This document shows, piece after piece, positions 38,061-45,941 of a stretch of 64,000 nt of DNA. The notes beneath the pieces are model-generated. The model did not search any database and was not told the DNA's origin. It saw only the letters and a program-made list of their open reading frames with translations. The stretch's first letter is position 1. Every line of letters starts with the position of its first letter. The position numbers were made by a program, and so were the translations under genes. The stretch is from Alphaproteobacteria bacterium. Lineage in GTDB: Bacteria; Pseudomonadota; Alphaproteobacteria; DSM-16000; Inquilinaceae. The stretch spans positions 1 through 64,000 of the forward strand of contig JANQGH010000009.1 in the NCBI GenBank assembly GCA_028277405.1. The letters run 5' to 3'.

Positions 38061-38294
38061 CAAGGCCGCGCTCGCCTCTCAGAGGCCGGGCGCTTGACGG
38101 TCGCGATCCGGCTGCCTGGCCCTAAGGGTTGGGCGGCTGGATCGTTCGCCCGTGACCACAACGTTTCTCCTACGTGATAACCGCTTAGTCGGGCGATCCA
38201 TCAGCGGGTCCCGAAAATAATCGCCGACGTCTCGGAATAGACGGCCAGCGCACCTGTTGTCCCCTCGTGAAAACGACATCCGAGGAGACAAAAC

Positions 38295-39455
38295 GTGTTC
38301 ACGCAACTGGAGAACTACAGCGTCAGTGGTGAACGGGGCATTCTCGCCGATCTGGCCGGTGGCAATCAGCCGGACTGGTCGGAAGACGTCGCGACGACCG
38401 CGCCGCTGCCCGAAACTCGGCTGAGCGCGGCCAAGCGGTCCTATGCCACGCGCCGGATCGAGCTTGGTGACGCCGTACGGCTGATCACCTCCGGCGCGCA
38501 TCCGGCCAGCGGCGACCTGGTTCTGGCCCGGATCGACCGCATTGGCCACCATCGGCGGATCGAAAGCCCGGATGGGCGCCGGCGCCAGCTTTATGTCGGC
38601 GACGAGGTCCTGCTGTGTTACGGCGCGCGCTATGCCAGCGATCAGTTCGAGGCCCTGGTACCCGAGACCATGGGGCCCTGTCATATGGTCGCGGCCGGCG
38701 GCATCGCCGCCCGGTGTGTCAACCGCCACGACGCGACCAAGCCGGCAACCCGCATCACGCCCCTCGGTTTGGTCGCCGACGCGGCCGGTCAGGTCTTGAA
38801 CCTGAGGCGCTATGCCCAGCCGACCGGCCGCCGTGCCGCAGCGCGGCCTTACACGCTCTGCGTCGTCGGCACGTCGATGAACGCCGGCAAGACCACGACG
38901 ATCGCCGGTCTTGTCCGTGGGCTCACCCGGATGGGCAAGAAGGTCGCTGTCGGCAAGGTCACCGGAACGGGTGCCGGCGGCGATCGCTGGGCCTATGTGG
39001 ATGCCGGCGCGCATGCCGTGCTGGACTTCACCGACTTCGGGCATCCGTCGACCTACCTTCTGCCGGACGACCAGCTGACCGCGCTGTTGCCGGCGATGGT
39101 TTGCGCGTTGGCCGACCGGCAGCCCGATGTCGTCGTCTTGGAACTCGCCGACGGGCTGTTCTTTCCCGAAACGGCCGGCCTGGTCGAATGCCCGGCATTC
39201 GCCGATGTTGTGGATGATGTGGTCATCGCCGCCGGCGACGCCATGGGGGCCGAGGCTGGTATTCGACGGTTGGCCGACAGTGCGATCACGCCGGTTGCCA
39301 TCGCCGGTCGTATGACGTCGAGCCCGTTGGCCGTTCGCGAGGCCAAGGCCCTGACCGACGCTCCCATCGTCCCGCTCGACGATCTGATGGAGGGCGCTTG
39401 GGTTCCGGCAGCCTTGGCCGAGGCCGCCGATCCGTCGGCCCACGCCGCCGAATAG
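38295..39455 (+). CDS. P-loop NTPase with N-terminal accessory domain (DUF1611/dethiobiotin-synthetase-like)
   Basis: This 386-residue protein starts with GTG (GAGGAG upstream). Residues 1-180 form a strand-rich domain I cannot name, including SGDLVLARIDRIGHHRRIE and GDEVLLCYGARY. Residues 186-340 form a P-loop domain: Walker A is GTSMNAGKTTT (192-202), with VAVGKVTGTGAGGDRWAYVDAG and VVVLELADGLFFPETAG further on, in the style of the MobB/BioD/CobQ group. The C terminus is acidic. It is followed 11 bases later by an ABC half-transporter, a hydroxylase and a hydrolase. I do not know its function; the P-loop group often uses ATP or GTP to activate or cap a small molecule. Confidence 0.75.
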   Translation: MFTQLENYSVSGERGILADLAGGNQPDWSEDVATTAPLPETRLSAAKRSYATRRIELGDAVRLITSGAHPASGDLVLARIDRIGHHRRIESPDGRRRQLYVGDEVLLCYGARYASDQFEALVPETMGPCHMVAAGGIAARCVNRHDATKPATRITPLGLVADAAGQVLNLRRYAQPTGRRAAARPYTLCVVGTSMNAGKTTTIAGLVRGLTRMGKKVAVGKVTGTGAGGDRWAYVDAGAHAVLDFTDFGHPSTYLLPDDQLTALLPAMVCALADRQPDVVVLELADGLFFPETAGLVECPAFADVVDDVVIAAGDAMGAEAGIRRLADSAITPVAIAGRMTSSPLAVREAKALTDAPIVPLDDLMEGAWVPAALAEAADPSAHAAE

Positions 39456-39466
39456 AGGCCGGTCCG

Positions 39467-41188
39467 ATGCCCTTGCCGAAGGTTCTCGCCGGCCGACGTC
39501 GCCTGCGCTTTGCCGCGCTTGTGGCCAACGGCGTCGCGCAGGCGGGTGTGGCGATTGGGACGGCCATGTTGGTCAGGCACGGCTTCGACCGGCTGATCAC
39601 GCCGCAAACACCCTTGCCTCTGGGCGAAGGCGCCATGTTTGCAGCCGGCCTTTGCGCCGCGATCGTTGCCGGGGCGTGGCTCAGATGGCGCGGTCATTTG
39701 GATGCGGAACATCTGGGCCAAGGCTATGTCCACGCCGTGCGTCAAAGGCTGTTCCGCCACGTCGCGAAGATCGGCGCCGAGGGCTCTCGAAGGATGAGCC
39801 GGGGGGCGATCGTCTTGCGCTTCGTCGGCGACCTGAGCGCCCTGCGCCAATGGATCAGCCTGGGCCTGGCCCGATTGACGGTCAGCGGTTTGGCAGCTGG
39901 CCTGGCCATCGCCGCGCTTTCGTTCATCGAGCCCGTGGTGGCCCTGTCCGTCGGCATCGCGGTCGCGGTCGCCGCCGGCCTTGCCCTTGCCATCGGACCG
40001 AACTTGCGCGCGACCACACGGGAATCGCGCCGCCGCCGTGGACGTCTGGCCGCGCAGTTGAATGACCGCGTCGCCAACATCGGCGTGGTCGAAGCTTTCG
40101 GCCAGGAAGCCAGGGAAAAGAAGCGCTTCGGGCGGCTGAGCAACCGGTTGCGGCATGCCCTGATCGCGCGCGCCAAGGTGGTCGGTCTCTTGCGCGCCTT
40201 ATCCGAAGCCAGCGCCAGCTTCGCCAGCGCCTGCGCCCTGTTCGTCGGTGCCTTCCAGGTCGGGCTGGGCCTTGCAAGCCCTGGTGCCGTCGTCGCGGCC
40301 ATGGTCGTTGCCGGCCTCTTGGCGCCGCGGCTGCAGGATCTTGGTCGGGTCTACGAGTTTTGGAACGGTGCGCTGATCGCGCGCGAAAAGCTGGAACAAA
40401 TGTTGGCGCTGGCGCCCGGTCGGCGTCGTGCGACCCGTCGGGCCCGGCGCGCGCTGAAGCCCGGACCGGGGCGCATCGAGGTGTCGGGTGTGCATCTGCG
40501 CGGCGTCTTTGAGGATATTCAGGCTGTCATCGAGGCCGGTGAGCGGGTGGCGCTCGTCGGTCCCAACGGCGCCGGCAAGTCGAGTCTCTTACGCCTCATT
40601 GCGGGCATCATCGAACCCGACGAGGGTCGGATCCGGCTCGACGGCCAGAACATCGCGCGCTGCCGCTGGGACGATCTGCGCGCCGCGTTTGCCATCGTCT
40701 CGCCCGAACTGCCCTTGCTGCGCGGGTCACTGCGTTTGAACGTCACCTACGGCGCCACAGGGGCGTCGGCGGAGGAGGTCAAAGACACGCTCACCGATCT
40801 CGGTCTCGATCCGCTGATCGACCGCCTGCCCGCCGGGCTGGACAGCCGCATTTCGGAGAATGGCGGCGGCCTGTCGACCGGAGAACGCGCCCGGATCGCG
40901 CTGGCGCGCGCCCTGCTGGCCAAGCCCCGTGTCCTGTTGCTCGACGAGGCCGACGCCAACCTCGACGAGGTCTCGCGCAACACGCTGGAACGGGTGATCG
41001 GTGCGTTCCCGGGCACGGTGCTGTTTATCACCCATGATCCGGCCCGCGCCGCGAAGGCCGATCGCATCCTCTGCCTTGAGCAGGGCCGCCTGCACGAGGC
41101 CGTGGGCGACCCGACGACCGCCGAAACCACGCCGCCCGGGCTGCGCTTGGTGGCGACCGCTAGCGGTGAACACGACGACCACCGTTGA
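39467..41188 (+). CDS. ABC half-transporter with fused membrane and ATPase domains
   Basis: The 573-residue protein has a membrane domain with about six hydrophobic segments (residues 1-310) and an ATPase domain. Walker A is VGPNGAGKSSLLRLIAG, the signature is LSTGERARIALARALL instead of LSGGQ, and Walker B is RVLLLDEADANLDE, followed by the H-loop FITHDPARA. The Q-loop position reads VSPELPLL, with proline where glutamine is usual. The design matches exporters of peptides or lipids. It directly follows the P-loop NTPase and precedes the hydroxylase-like gene. Confidence 0.88.
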   Translation: MPLPKVLAGRRRLRFAALVANGVAQAGVAIGTAMLVRHGFDRLITPQTPLPLGEGAMFAAGLCAAIVAGAWLRWRGHLDAEHLGQGYVHAVRQRLFRHVAKIGAEGSRRMSRGAIVLRFVGDLSALRQWISLGLARLTVSGLAAGLAIAALSFIEPVVALSVGIAVAVAAGLALAIGPNLRATTRESRRRRGRLAAQLNDRVANIGVVEAFGQEAREKKRFGRLSNRLRHALIARAKVVGLLRALSEASASFASACALFVGAFQVGLGLASPGAVVAAMVVAGLLAPRLQDLGRVYEFWNGALIAREKLEQMLALAPGRRRATRRARRALKPGPGRIEVSGVHLRGVFEDIQAVIEAGERVALVGPNGAGKSSLLRLIAGIIEPDEGRIRLDGQNIARCRWDDLRAAFAIVSPELPLLRGSLRLNVTYGATGASAEEVKDTLTDLGLDPLIDRLPAGLDSRISENGGGLSTGERARIALARALLAKPRVLLLDEADANLDEVSRNTLERVIGAFPGTVLFITHDPARAAKADRILCLEQGRLHEAVGDPTTAETTPPGLRLVATASGEHDDHR

Positions 41189-41220
41189 TCTTTGACCCCT
41201 GACAACAAGGAGTTGGTTCC

Positions 41221-41799
41221 GTGAAGTACTTTCGCCTGATGAAGAACAACATCGACGTTCAGCCATTCTTGAACGAAATCGCTTCGATCCCCGATGCCTG
41301 GGCGCGCAGCACGGGGCGCCAGGACAAGATCGCCGTCCAGCGCGAGGCCGAGGCCATCCCGCTGCGCGGTCTGGTCAAATCCAAGATCGGCGACCGCAAG
41401 CGCCGCGACGTCCATGAAAGCCGCTATACCAACGGCTCCAGGAAGTTCCTTGTCGCAAGGGCATTCCTGGAAAGCTTCGCTGCGGAACAAGATGCCGAGC
41501 TGGGCCGGGGCAAGATCGTGCGGCTCATGCCGGGCCGTCGTGTCTATCCGCACATCGATCGCGGCGAGTACTACCGTGTCCGCGACCGCTATCACCTGAT
41601 CCTGCAAAGCGCGGCCGGCAGTTATCTCAAGGCCGGCGATGAAGAGGTGCGCATGGCCGAGGGCGAGCTGTGGTGGTTCGACAACAACCAGATGCACGAA
41701 GCCCACAACGACGGCGAAGCCGAACGCATCCACATCATCTTCGACATGTTGCCGCGCCACCGTGTCGCCGAGGTGTACGGCGAGGGCCGGGTGGCCTGA
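41221..41799 (+). CDS. Aspartyl/asparaginyl beta-hydroxylase-like Fe(II) dioxygenase
   Basis: This 192-residue protein is a stand-alone member of the aspartyl/asparaginyl hydroxylase fold, a 2-oxoglutarate-dependent dioxygenase. The iron site is seen as His111 and Asp113 (YPHIDRGEYY) with a distal histidine in NNQMHEAHND and a following Arg (ERIH). These stand-alone forms hydroxylate amino acids or peptides. It starts with GTG behind an AAGGAG element, 32 bases after the ABC transporter, so it belongs to the same operon. Its partner substrate is not known. Confidence 0.85.
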   Translation: MKYFRLMKNNIDVQPFLNEIASIPDAWARSTGRQDKIAVQREAEAIPLRGLVKSKIGDRKRRDVHESRYTNGSRKFLVARAFLESFAAEQDAELGRGKIVRLMPGRRVYPHIDRGEYYRVRDRYHLILQSAAGSYLKAGDEEVRMAEGELWWFDNNQMHEAHNDGEAERIHIIFDMLPRHRVAEVYGEGRVA

Positions 41800-41855
41800 A
41801 GGGGCCGCCTGCCGACCCGCCCCCGCCCGCCGATCCGCCTCCAAAGGTGATGACG

Positions 41856-42728
41856 ATGCCCGCACAGATCCTGCTGCAAGAGCCGCCGACCAATCCCGGA
41901 CCGCGAGCCGATGTCCCGGAACCCGTTGCGCGGCCCGTGTTGCATTTACCCAGGTCCTGCCAAGGTGTGCCGTACTATCTGCATGTGCCGCGGCGGATCG
42001 ATCCGACGGCGCGCCCGCTGATCGCCGTGCACGGGATATCGCGACGGGCCGGGACCCATTTCGAGGCGTTCGCCCCCTGGGCCGAACGCACCGGCAGGAT
42101 TCTGATCGCGCCCCTGTTCGCCGAAAAGCAGTGTCGCCGTTATCAGCGTATGCTGGTTGATCGCCGCCGCGCCGATCACGCCTTGTTCGCCATTTTGAAG
42201 GACGTTGAGGCGGCGACGGGCCGGACGATCGACCGCTTCGACTTTTTTGGCTTCTCCGGCGGTGCGCAGTTCGGCCATCGCCTCGCGCTCATGTATCCGG
42301 ACCGCATCGGACGCCTCGCGCTGGCCTCGGCCGGCTGGTACACCTTTCCCGATCACGCTGTCGCGTTCCCTTACGGCCTCAGCCCCGGGGAAGGTTGGGC
42401 AGGCGCGTTCAGGGCCAGGCTCGCCGACTGCCTGTCGATCCCGATTCTGGTTCTCGTCGGCGAACGCGACGTCCTGCGGGACTCGGCTTTGCGCAAGCGC
42501 GCCTGGGTCGACGATCGGCAGGGTCGAACGCGCGTCGAGCGTGCGGCCCGCTGGACGATGGCCATGCGCGAGGCCGCGCGGCGGCGCGGCATCGAGCCGA
42601 CAATCGACTTCAAGACGCTGCCACGCAGCGGACACTCGTTCGAAGCCTGCGTCGATGATGGCGGCCTGGTCGGAATCGTGACGGGCTGGATGGCGGATTA
42701 CAACCCGACCGGCCAGTCACGCCACTGA
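41856..42728 (+). CDS. Alpha/beta hydrolase (esterase-like)
   Basis: This 290-residue hydrolase has the nucleophile elbow GFSGGAQFGHR (Gly-Phe-Ser-Gly-Gly), the acid in VLVGERDVLRD and the histidine in PRSGHSFEAC. An oxyanion region is LIAVHGISRRAG. No signal peptide is evident. The start at 41856 fits an AAAGG element 8 bases upstream; the frame extends back to 41670 through the hydroxylase gene but that part is a shadow. It completes the four-gene row, and it may cleave an ester or thioester in the same pathway. Confidence 0.85.
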   Translation: MPAQILLQEPPTNPGPRADVPEPVARPVLHLPRSCQGVPYYLHVPRRIDPTARPLIAVHGISRRAGTHFEAFAPWAERTGRILIAPLFAEKQCRRYQRMLVDRRRADHALFAILKDVEAATGRTIDRFDFFGFSGGAQFGHRLALMYPDRIGRLALASAGWYTFPDHAVAFPYGLSPGEGWAGAFRARLADCLSIPILVLVGERDVLRDSALRKRAWVDDRQGRTRVERAARWTMAMREAARRRGIEPTIDFKTLPRSGHSFEACVDDGGLVGIVTGWMADYNPTGQSRH

Positions 42729-42768
42729 CGAAAACGGGCCCAAACGGCCGAGGTCGGACCCAAGAAAC

Positions 42769-42800
42769 ATGGTGCCGGCGCGCGGATTTGAACCGCGAGC
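42769..42800. other. Attachment-site remnant: 3' end of a tRNA gene
   Basis: Read on the minus strand, this sequence ends with a T-arm (CGCGG-TTCAAAT-CCGCG), then CGCCGGC and ACCA, exactly the layout of the T arm, acceptor 3' strand, discriminator base and CCA of a tRNA. No matching anticodon or D arm follows on its 5' side, so it is a partial copy. The adjacent tyrosine recombinase gene makes this a clear integration site. A complete tRNA would be expected at the far end of the island, outside the window to the right. Confidence 0.8.
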
Positions 42801-44010
42801 CAAGGAATACGTCATCTGGGATGAGGGGCTGGCCGGCTTTGGATCGCGGGTCATGCCGACTGGACGCCGCACCTATATCGTCCAGTATCGCGTCGGCGGC
42901 GGGCGCGCTGCACGTAGCCGAAAGGCTTCGCTGGGGCGCCACGGGCTGCTCTCGCCTGACCAAGCTCGTTCATTGGCCAGGGACTGGTTGACCAAGGCTG
43001 CGCAAGGGAACGATCCTGCCGCCGAAAGGGCAGCGAACACGCGTGCCCCCACCATGGCGGAACTGTGCGACCGCTACCTGGCGGATCACGCGCGGCTTCA
43101 CAAGAAGCCACGCAGCGTCAGTGAAGACGAACGCAACATAACCAATCATATCCTGCCTCTGTTGGGTAAGAGGAAGGTGGCCGATGTTACGACTGCCGAA
43201 ATCGATCGCGCTCTGGCGGTCGTAAAGGGTGGTCGTTCGATGCCACCCGGTCATCCTGATCGCAGGGGAGGGGGAGAGCTGCGCGGAGGCCCTTTCATCG
43301 CCAATCGGGTTCGAGCCTTGCTCAGCAAGATGTTTACATTGGCCGAACGCTGGCGCTGGCGGCCCGATGGCAGCAACCCGGTCCGCTTTGCCGCCAAGAA
43401 CCCGGAGCGGCCGCGCGAGGTGTTCCTGAAGAGTGGCGAACTTCAGCGGCTCGGCGCGGCCTTGGACCGTGCACAGGAGACAGGGGATGTGTCGCCAGAA
43501 GCACTGGGGGCGATCAGGTTCCTGACCCTGACCGGCTGTCGCGTGAGCGAGGCGCTATCGTTGCGTTGGGACGATGTCGACTTCGATCGATCCATCGCCA
43601 GCCTGCCGGACAGCAAGACCGGAGCAAAGCTGATCAGACTGCCTGAGGCGGCTATGCAGGTCTTGCGAGACCTGGCTCCACATCGTTCTGACAATCCCTA
43701 CATCTTTGCCGGCAAAAACGAGCATCGGCCACTGACAGACCTGAAGGGTCCGTGGTCACGCATTCGCAAAAGCGCCGGCCTGGAACATGTTCGATTATAC
43801 GACCTGCGTCACACGGTCGCCAGCATAGGTGTCGCCTTACGATACTCGCTTCCGATAATCGGCAAGATGCTGGGACATACCCAGGCCGCGACGACCCAAC
43901 GCTACGCCCATCTTGCCGACGATCCTTTGGCCGAAGCGGTCGAGACAGTCGCCGCCAGAATCGAACGCGACCTGTCTCAATCGAGCGGAAGACCAGAGGG
44001 AACGGATTGA
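42769..44010 (+). CDS. Tyrosine recombinase/integrase (DUF4102 type)
   Basis: This 413-residue recombinase is the phage or island type with an N-terminal arm-binding domain (VIWDEGLAGFGSRVMPTGRRTYIVQYRV), a core-binding domain and a catalytic domain. Catalytic parts are the Arg in TGCRVSEALSLRWDD, Lys in SKTGAKLIRL, the second Arg in YDLRHTVAS and the Tyr in LGHTQAATTQRYAHL; the first residue of the HxxR box is Tyr instead of His. The first ten residues (MVPARGFEPR) come from the tRNA-end sequence, so the native N terminus of about 15-20 residues is lost or is supplied only in another form of the element. It marks the left end of the island. Confidence 0.9.
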   Translation: MVPARGFEPRAKEYVIWDEGLAGFGSRVMPTGRRTYIVQYRVGGGRAARSRKASLGRHGLLSPDQARSLARDWLTKAAQGNDPAAERAANTRAPTMAELCDRYLADHARLHKKPRSVSEDERNITNHILPLLGKRKVADVTTAEIDRALAVVKGGRSMPPGHPDRRGGGELRGGPFIANRVRALLSKMFTLAERWRWRPDGSNPVRFAAKNPERPREVFLKSGELQRLGAALDRAQETGDVSPEALGAIRFLTLTGCRVSEALSLRWDDVDFDRSIASLPDSKTGAKLIRLPEAAMQVLRDLAPHRSDNPYIFAGKNEHRPLTDLKGPWSRIRKSAGLEHVRLYDLRHTVASIGVALRYSLPIIGKMLGHTQAATTQRYAHLADDPLAEAVETVAARIERDLSQSSGRPEGTD

Positions 44011-44641
44011 ACTGACGTTTTTGGGAGGAAGAGTTAACCCCAGGCGACTTGTCAAAGCCGTCGCCGGCAAACCGGACAATGAGCCGATTCGCGCTTGGTA
44101 GACGGCCTGCAAACGCTATACAGCACCCAGTTGGAACACCACATTCGGGCGTGACCAAATCGCCCGAGGTCGCGACGCGCCGGCTGCCTGCCACCAGGCC
44201 GACTTCTCAAGCCGTACGGCAACTGGCCTTAGCAGACAAGCATTAGCTGTAGTGGGTTGGCTTTCGCGACGAGATCTTAGCCACGCCTTGAGGTTTGGCA
44301 AAAATGGGCGGAGAGCGGAAGTTCGCTGCGGCCCGCGTCAACGTCGGCTTCAGACGAACTGCTGCTATCCAAAATGGTTTCAATTACGTATCGCTCCCTC
44401 TTTCTCGGCTTCGCCGCTGGCGACCTTGCCGGCATTCTGACGCTGGCATCAGGACGCAAAACACCCAATCGTCTAAGTGAGGATCGGGTGGTGATATCGT
44501 TGATTTCAAGGGCTGGATCTGACTGGTCCAAACCTGCAATTGCAAGGTGCCTTGTACTTGGGAAATGCAGAGGCTCCGCTATTGTCAGCACGATCCAGTG
44601 GCCGCTGCTTGTGGACCAAGACCATCAGGGCCAGAACTGGC
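44011..44641. other. 631-base stretch without a recognisable gene
   Basis: This stretch lies between the integrase and the 3' end of the ROK gene. A possible 134-residue frame (44374-44778) overlaps the ROK gene tail and resembles no family. The base composition falls from GC-rich to mixed here. No transposase fragment, tRNA or structured RNA was recognised. It may be decayed DNA from the island. Confidence 0.5.
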
Positions 44642-45850
44642 TTAAAAAACACACTCTTTCAGGGGCAGGCAGGCCGCGCCTATTGCAGAACTCTCCGTTC
44701 CGAGACGCGAAATCTCTAGGACCGGAACCTGTCGGTAGACCCCGTGTCGGGGTTTACCAAAAAACCGTGATCTTCTGATGAGCGCTTCGGCGATCGGCTT
44801 GGGCATCTGGCCACCAAGTATGATGGCCTGCGGGTCCATGGTCGACGACAGCACGTTGATGACGCGGTTATGGTACGGCTCAACATCGTCGAGCCATTGC
44901 CGGACTACCGGGTCGTTCTCGTCACAGTCTTTGCTTAAGTCTTCAATCGTGGAGACGGATCGGCCAGCCGCGTTCAATCGTCCCAAGAGGAATTGCAAGG
45001 CGGGCCTGACGTCCATTTCGTGATCGTCGAACATGCCGCCGAGTTCGCCTGCGTTTCCAAAACCGCCCGCGAGCAATTCGCCGTTGACAATGAACCCCGC
45101 CCCAAATCCATAGTTGAATGACAGGTAGGCAAAATCGCTGAACCTGTGACCGGCCCCAAACATGGCTTCACAGAGGGCCGCGGTGTTCGCTCCGTTCTCT
45201 GCCCAAGTGGCGATATCAAAGGTGTCTGCGGCGTATTGAGCCAACGGCACCTTGGCCCACTCGGCAAGCGGTATCGGAGGATTGTAGCGGTCCCCCTCCA
45301 TCCTGAAGCCGGAAATCGCAAAGCCAAGACCGATAATATCTTCCTCTGTGAACCTTGAGGCCGCCAGAAGCTCGCTTATGGCGTCTCGAATCCTGTCACT
45401 TGCTCGGTCCCTGCTGAGACCGGCGATGCTGATCCGACGAGAGACGTGCCCGCCTGCGAAGTCCATACAAGCGATGCCAGCAACGTCGGTATCGACGGAA
45501 ACCCCGAGGCTGCACCCGAACCGCGGGTTCAGCAACAAGGCCGGGCTTGGCTTGCCTTTGTATTCCGGCGGCACCAATGGGCCAAACAAGAGCAATCCGT
45601 CCTCGTGTAGCGCGCCAACCAGTCGATGAACCGACTGCTGTGTGAGGCCAATTTCTTTAGTCAAGGCCGCCCGCGGAATCTGAGGAGTGCGCCAGACGAG
45701 GGACAGCAGTCGCCGCTCGTTGCCGGATACGATCCCAGCATCGTGCCGCGTGAACTTCGGACGCAGCCGCTTTAGCGGGTCATAGGCTTCAGTCAGCATT
45801 TTCACAGTCCATCGATGATCAAGGCGGGATAACGAATAACGATCGATCAT
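44642..45850 (-). CDS. ROK family transcriptional regulator
   Basis: The 402-residue protein has an N-terminal winged helix (LLSLVWRTPQIPRAALTKEIGLTQQSVHRLVGALHEDGLLLFG) followed by a sugar-kinase-like ROK domain (GCSLGVSVDTDVAGIACMDFAGG, DFAYLSFNYGFGAGFIVNGELLAGGFGNAGELGG). The zinc motif CxCGxxGCxE of sugar kinases is not present, which is usual for the regulator type. It is divergent from a Ugp-like ABC operon with an intergenic region of 91 bases that contains the inverted repeat at 45870-45882, so it probably represses that operon. The inducer would be a sugar or a sugar phosphate. Confidence 0.88.
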   Translation of the reverse strand: MIDRYSLSRLDHRWTVKMLTEAYDPLKRLRPKFTRHDAGIVSGNERRLLSLVWRTPQIPRAALTKEIGLTQQSVHRLVGALHEDGLLLFGPLVPPEYKGKPSPALLLNPRFGCSLGVSVDTDVAGIACMDFAGGHVSRRISIAGLSRDRASDRIRDAISELLAASRFTEEDIIGLGFAISGFRMEGDRYNPPIPLAEWAKVPLAQYAADTFDIATWAENGANTAALCEAMFGAGHRFSDFAYLSFNYGFGAGFIVNGELLAGGFGNAGELGGMFDDHEMDVRPALQFLLGRLNAAGRSVSTIEDLSKDCDENDPVVRQWLDDVEPYHNRVINVLSSTMDPQAIILGGQMPKPIAEALIRRSRFFGKPRHGVYRQVPVLEISRLGTESSAIGAACLPLKECVF

Positions 45851-45869
45851 GCAAAATCACACCATTGTC

Positions 45870-45882
45870 ACACATAAAGTGT
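45870..45882. promoter_or_regulatory. Short inverted repeat in the ROK/ABC divergent region
   Basis: ACAC-ATAAA-GTGT forms a perfect short inverted repeat in an AT-rich stretch (45851-45900) between the divergent ROK gene and ABC operon. The AT-rich character and location suggest an operator for the ROK protein. It is short, so the assignment is tentative. Confidence 0.35.
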
Positions 45883-45941
45883 TATTAAAAATTTGGGGAA
45901 GCGATCTCCCGCCACGCCCGCCACTGATCAGAGGTTTTCCA

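Noticed and set aside
38061..38294. A precursor peptide gene before the four-gene row
   Set aside because: No ORF with a plausible start and ribosome binding site was found in this 234-base stretch.
41670..41855. Upstream extension of the alpha/beta hydrolase
   Set aside because: This part lies inside the hydroxylase gene in another frame and is Pro/Arg/His-rich without family similarity; the ATG at 41856 has a ribosome binding site.
42771..42846. A complete tRNA gene on the minus strand
   Set aside because: The T arm and CCA end are present, but no anticodon arm, D arm or matching 5' acceptor strand follows.
44374..44778. A possible 134-residue gene between the integrase and ROK genes
   Set aside because: It overlaps the 3' end of the ROK gene and has no recognisable domain or ribosome binding site.
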